From JBFLYO01 sp040756745 (GTDB taxonomy: Bacteria > Bacteroidota > Ignavibacteria > UBA10030 > UBA6906), in assembly GCA_040756745.1 (NCBI GenBank), contig JBFLYO010000021.1, forward strand, positions 1 through 64,000: a stretch of 64,000 nucleotides of DNA. The letters are read 5' to 3'. The notes beneath the pieces were generated by a model that had not been told where the DNA came from, did no database searches, and was given only the letters and a program-made list of their open reading frames with translations. Numbering within the stretch: the first letter of the stretch is position 1; every line of letters begins with the position of its first letter. This document shows positions 61,613-64,000 of the stretch, piece by piece. Both the position numbers and the translations under genes were made by a program.

Positions 61613-61666
61613 AACCTCAACCTTGATCTCAACCTTAACCTCAATCTCAATCTAAATCTTAACCTT
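61613..61666. repeat. Nine tandem AAYCTH hexamers
   Basis: AACCTC, AACCTT, GATCTC, AACCTT, AACCTC, AATCTC, AATCTA, AATCTT, AACCTT run in register up to 11 nt before the ATG at 61678. The tract is purine-poor on this strand and fills the gap after the phosphoesterase gene. No Shine-Dalgarno site is possible in it, so the next gene is either leaderless-like or read through. Confidence 0.85.
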
Positions 61667-61677
61667 CTCCCTCCCCC

Positions 61678-62340
61678 ATGTTTCTCGGTCACTACGCCGT
61701 TGCGCTGGCTGCGAAGAAAGCGGCGCCCAAAACATCACTAGGGACGCTCTTCATGGCTTCCCAGTTCATCGATCTGCTCTGGCCTCTCCTGCTGCTCGTT
61801 GGTTGGGAGCACGTCAGACTCGACCCGGGCAACACGGTTGTTACGCCGCTCGACTTCTCTGATTACCCTCTGTCGCACAGTCTCCTTGGAGTGGCGATCT
61901 GGGGCCTCGGATTCGCACTCGTGTATTTCATGATCCGCCGCTCAGCGCGGGGGGCGATAGTGCTCGGCCTGTGCGTGGTGAGTCATTGGCTGCTTGATCT
62001 CGTCGTGCACCGTCCTGATCTTCCATTGACGTTCTCGGGAGAGGCGCGGGCCGGGATTGGACTCTGGAATTCCTTTGCGGGAACAGTCGTTGTGGAAGTC
62101 GGCATGCTCGCTCTCGGAGGAGGCATGTATCTCAGGTCGACGAAACCGAACGACCGCATCGGACGTTATGCCGCATGGGGGCTCGTGTTCATTCTTCTGG
62201 CGATCTATGCGGCGAATCTCTTCGGGCCGCCTCCTCCTGATCCGCAGGCAATTGCGGTTGCCGGCAATGCGTTGTGGCTCTTTGTGCTCTGGGCGTACTG
62301 GGCTGACAAGCACCGGTCTATCGTGGGAGCAGAGTCATGA
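61678..62340 (+). CDS. Integral membrane protein of unknown function
   Basis: 220 residues with about five to six membrane helices. It starts MFLGHYAVALAAKKAAPKTS and has His in GHYA, an Asp in QFIDLLWP, SHSLLG and SHWLLDLVVHRPD. Conserved His/Asp at helix ends recall the membrane-bound metal-dependent hydrolase (YdjM/DUF457-like) family, but active-site residues cannot be confirmed. No ribosome site is visible because a pyrimidine-rich repeat precedes it. It overlaps the trpF-like gene by 4 nt (ATGA), so the two are coupled. Confidence 0.72.
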   Translation: MFLGHYAVALAAKKAAPKTSLGTLFMASQFIDLLWPLLLLVGWEHVRLDPGNTVVTPLDFSDYPLSHSLLGVAIWGLGFALVYFMIRRSARGAIVLGLCVVSHWLLDLVVHRPDLPLTFSGEARAGIGLWNSFAGTVVVEVGMLALGGGMYLRSTKPNDRIGRYAAWGLVFILLAIYAANLFGPPPPDPQAIAVAGNALWLFVLWAYWADKHRSIVGAES

Positions 62341-63002
62341 CGACGACCGTGCGGGTCAAGATTTGCTGCATCGGGTCACCGGAGGAAGCCCGGCTTGCCG
62401 TGCGTTACGGTGCCGATGCACTCGGCCTCGTGGGGAAAATGCCGAGCGGCCCGGGCGTCATCCCGGATGCCACGATCCGCCAGATCGCGGCGCAGGTTCC
62501 TCCGCCGGTGGCTACCTTCCTGCTCACGAGCGAAGTCGTCCCGGCGGAAGTCGCAGCGCATCATCGGCGGACACTGACGACGGCAATTCAGATTGTCGAC
62601 GCGGTCGATGTCAGTGCGTACCCGATTCTCCGGAAAGAACTGCCAGGTGTGAAGATCGTCCAGGTCGTCCACGTGCAGGGAGAGTCCGCGCTTCCGTGGG
62701 CGATCGAGGTGTCGCAGTGGGTGGATGCGATATTGCTGGATAGTGGCAGGAAGGATCGTCAAGTCAAGGAGCTTGGCGGGACGGGGCGGGTGCACGACTG
62801 GAAGATCAGCCGCAAGATCCGCGACGTGGTTGGCGTACCGGTCTTCCTCGCCGGAGGGATCACGCCGGAGAATGCAGCGCAGGCGGTGAGCGCAGTCGAG
62901 CCGTTCGGACTTGACATCTGTTCCGGTGTCAGGACGGAGGGGAAGCTGGATGAAGCGAAACTCTCCCGACTCTTCGCGGCGCTCAGGTCCCCGGCCACAT
63001 GA
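62337..63002 (+). CDS. trpF: Divergent phosphoribosylanthranilate isomerase-like protein
   Basis: 221 residues, a (beta/alpha)8 barrel. TrpF landmarks: VRVKICCIGSPEEA with the catalytic Cys10 (normally KICG), the catalytic Asp in DAILLDSG, then GGTGRVHDWKIS and PVFLAGGITPENA, and the phosphate-site DICSGVRTEGKLDE. The usual FxxSPR motif that binds substrate is replaced by GLVGKMPSGPGVI, so activity on phosphoribosyl anthranilate is doubtful. No other trp gene is near; its partner is a membrane protein. It may be a TrpF paralogue with another substrate. Confidence 0.75.
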   Translation: MTTTVRVKICCIGSPEEARLAVRYGADALGLVGKMPSGPGVIPDATIRQIAAQVPPPVATFLLTSEVVPAEVAAHHRRTLTTAIQIVDAVDVSAYPILRKELPGVKIVQVVHVQGESALPWAIEVSQWVDAILLDSGRKDRQVKELGGTGRVHDWKISRKIRDVVGVPVFLAGGITPENAAQAVSAVEPFGLDICSGVRTEGKLDEAKLSRLFAALRSPAT

Positions 63003-63078
63003 TCACCGTACCTTACGCGCAACCGGGAACTCCTATCCGCTACTCCCGGCCCGGCGCAGTTGCCACGAAGAAGCAGGC

Positions 63079-64000
63079 TTACATCCATCCGTTCCGCAGA
63101 TACCACTCATACGTCGTCCGCATCCCCGACTCCAGACTGACTCGCTGACGAAATCCGAAGTCGCTTCTTGCTTTCGCGACCGAACAGATCCAGGCGGGCT
63201 GTACCGACTCGCGCGCCTTCTCGAGGTTGAAGAACATCTGCCGGCGGGTTAATACGCCGATCACCGCTTCGACGGCTCCCACAGCAAATACGAGCGCATG
63301 CGGCAGATGAACACGCAGAGGATGAGTGGCAACGACGCGCGCAATGGTCGCACCGAGCTGTTGTACACTATAATACTCTTCGCTGCCAAGGAAGTACGTT
63401 CTTCCCGCCGCTGCGGCTGACTGGCCTGCGAGGATGATACCCGAGACAAGATCGTCGGCATGAATGAGGCTCAAAAACTTCTGCCTGAAGCCGATAAGAA
63501 GCTGCACCCGGCGCTTGATCATCCGGATGTAATCGAACATATCGCGCTCCCGCGGACCGTAGACTGCCGACGGACGGACGATCGTGACGGGGACGCGACC
63601 TGAGTCCCGCAGCACTTCGAGCTCCGCAAACATTTTGCTCTTCCCGTAGTGCGACACCGGATGATACGGCGTCTCCTCCGTCACGGGGAGCCCGTCGATC
63701 GAAGGGCCCGTTGCGGTCAGACTGCTTACATAGATGAACCTCGACAACCTGCGGCAGACTGTGGCGCAGGCGCGTATGAATTTCTGCGTTGCGCGAAAGT
63801 TGCCTTCGTAATACTCCTCGGGCTTCCTGCACCGCGTGACGCCTGCGACGTGGTACACCACGTCGATCCCGTCCAGCAAGGCCTCCCAATCGATGCCGTT
63901 GTTGAGATCGCCCAGGACGACGCTGCACCCTGCCGCCTCGAGCACGCTCATGTTCAGGGGGTCCTTTGCAATGCAGCGGACGGCGTGTCCCTCACGGCGG
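63079..64000 (-). CDS. NAD-dependent epimerase/dehydratase, 5' end outside window
   Basis: About 307 residues are visible and the frame continues past the window end, so the GxxGxxG dinucleotide motif is not seen; the first residues (REGHAVRCIAKDPLNMSVLE) fit just after it. Extended SDR features: VYHVAGVTR, SSLTATGPS, the catalytic pair in HYGKSKMFAE (Tyr-x3-Lys) and IVRPSAVYGPRERDMF. It may act on a nucleotide sugar or a sterol-like substrate; the C-terminal region has a helix (LVFAVGAVEAVIGVL) as in 3beta-HSD-like members. Confidence 0.85.
   Translation of the reverse strand, partial: RREGHAVRCIAKDPLNMSVLEAAGCSVVLGDLNNGIDWEALLDGIDVVYHVAGVTRCRKPEEYYEGNFRATQKFIRACATVCRRLSRFIYVSSLTATGPSIDGLPVTEETPYHPVSHYGKSKMFAELEVLRDSGRVPVTIVRPSAVYGPRERDMFDYIRMIKRRVQLLIGFRQKFLSLIHADDLVSGIILAGQSAAAAGRTYFLGSEEYYSVQQLGATIARVVATHPLRVHLPHALVFAVGAVEAVIGVLTRRQMFFNLEKARESVQPAWICSVAKARSDFGFRQRVSLESGMRTTYEWYLRNGWM

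Noticed and set aside
61613..61666. Hexamer tract considered as a CRISPR or iteron array
   Set aside because: Units are 6 nt, degenerate and without spacers; there are no cas or rep genes nearby.

Overview
The window is about 60% G+C, densely coded and without rRNA, tRNA, CRISPR or phage genes that I could find. Several traits point to the Bacteroidota/Chlorobi (FCB) side of the tree, possibly an Ignavibacteria-like free-living bacterium: a Sec-exported clade II-type NosZ, a DUF4468-like secreted protein, a PorV/FadL-like barrel, many TPR proteins, Hanks-type Ser/Thr kinases, and one promoter of the Bacteroidetes -33/-7 type. Shine-Dalgarno sites are common. The taxonomic guess is an inference and was not tested by any search.

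Layout: 0.3-4.5 kb holds a MacB-type efflux operon (adaptor, permease, TolC) without its ATPase, then arsC, a pirin and a DUF4468-like protein. From 6.7 to 8.1 kb there is a Crp/Fnr regulator coupled to the di-iron repair protein RIC. From 8.3 to 19.4 kb there is one long nitrous-oxide reduction operon: a GltD-like FAD/Fe-S oxidoreductase, Rieske protein, cytochrome b, pentaheme cytochrome c, NosZ, a NosB-like membrane protein, NosD, NosF, NosL and NosY. Together these suggest menaquinol to bc complex to cytochrome c to N2O. From 19.5 to 26 kb a TetR-controlled RND efflux operon runs back, with two clear operator palindromes. Then follow a TPR Ser/Thr kinase, a phospholipase D lipoprotein, an unknown secreted protein, a fungal-neutral-type trehalase and a polytopic membrane protein.

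From 34.9 to 40.4 kb lies the most unusual group: a small secreted proline-rich peptide, a divergent secreted TPR-CHAT (caspase-like) protease, a transmembrane zinc-finger anti-sigma factor and a divergent ECF-like sigma factor. A 34-nt element (28 of 34 identical, no gaps) sits upstream of both the protease and the sigma factor, so they look like one regulon. From 40.7 to 45.6 kb there are two sensor histidine kinases and a response regulator. From 46.8 to 52.9 kb a Ser/Thr kinase precedes a lipoprotein, an outer-membrane barrel and two proteins built on a shared W-Y-V/TYG repeat module. From 52.9 to 58.0 kb there is a LolA/LolCDE-like export operon ending in a beta-barrel. From 58.2 to 60.7 kb an acyl-ligase is coupled to an ACP-acetyltransferase fusion. 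The window ends with a metallophosphoesterase, a membrane protein, a divergent TrpF and a truncated epimerase.

A recurring feature is low-complexity or palindromic intergenic DNA (19.4, 38.6, 51.6, 58.2 and 61.6 kb). At 51.6 kb such DNA seems to have become the signal-peptide coding sequence of a TPR protein. Start codons were often moved inward from the longest frame, and the reason is given in each entry.
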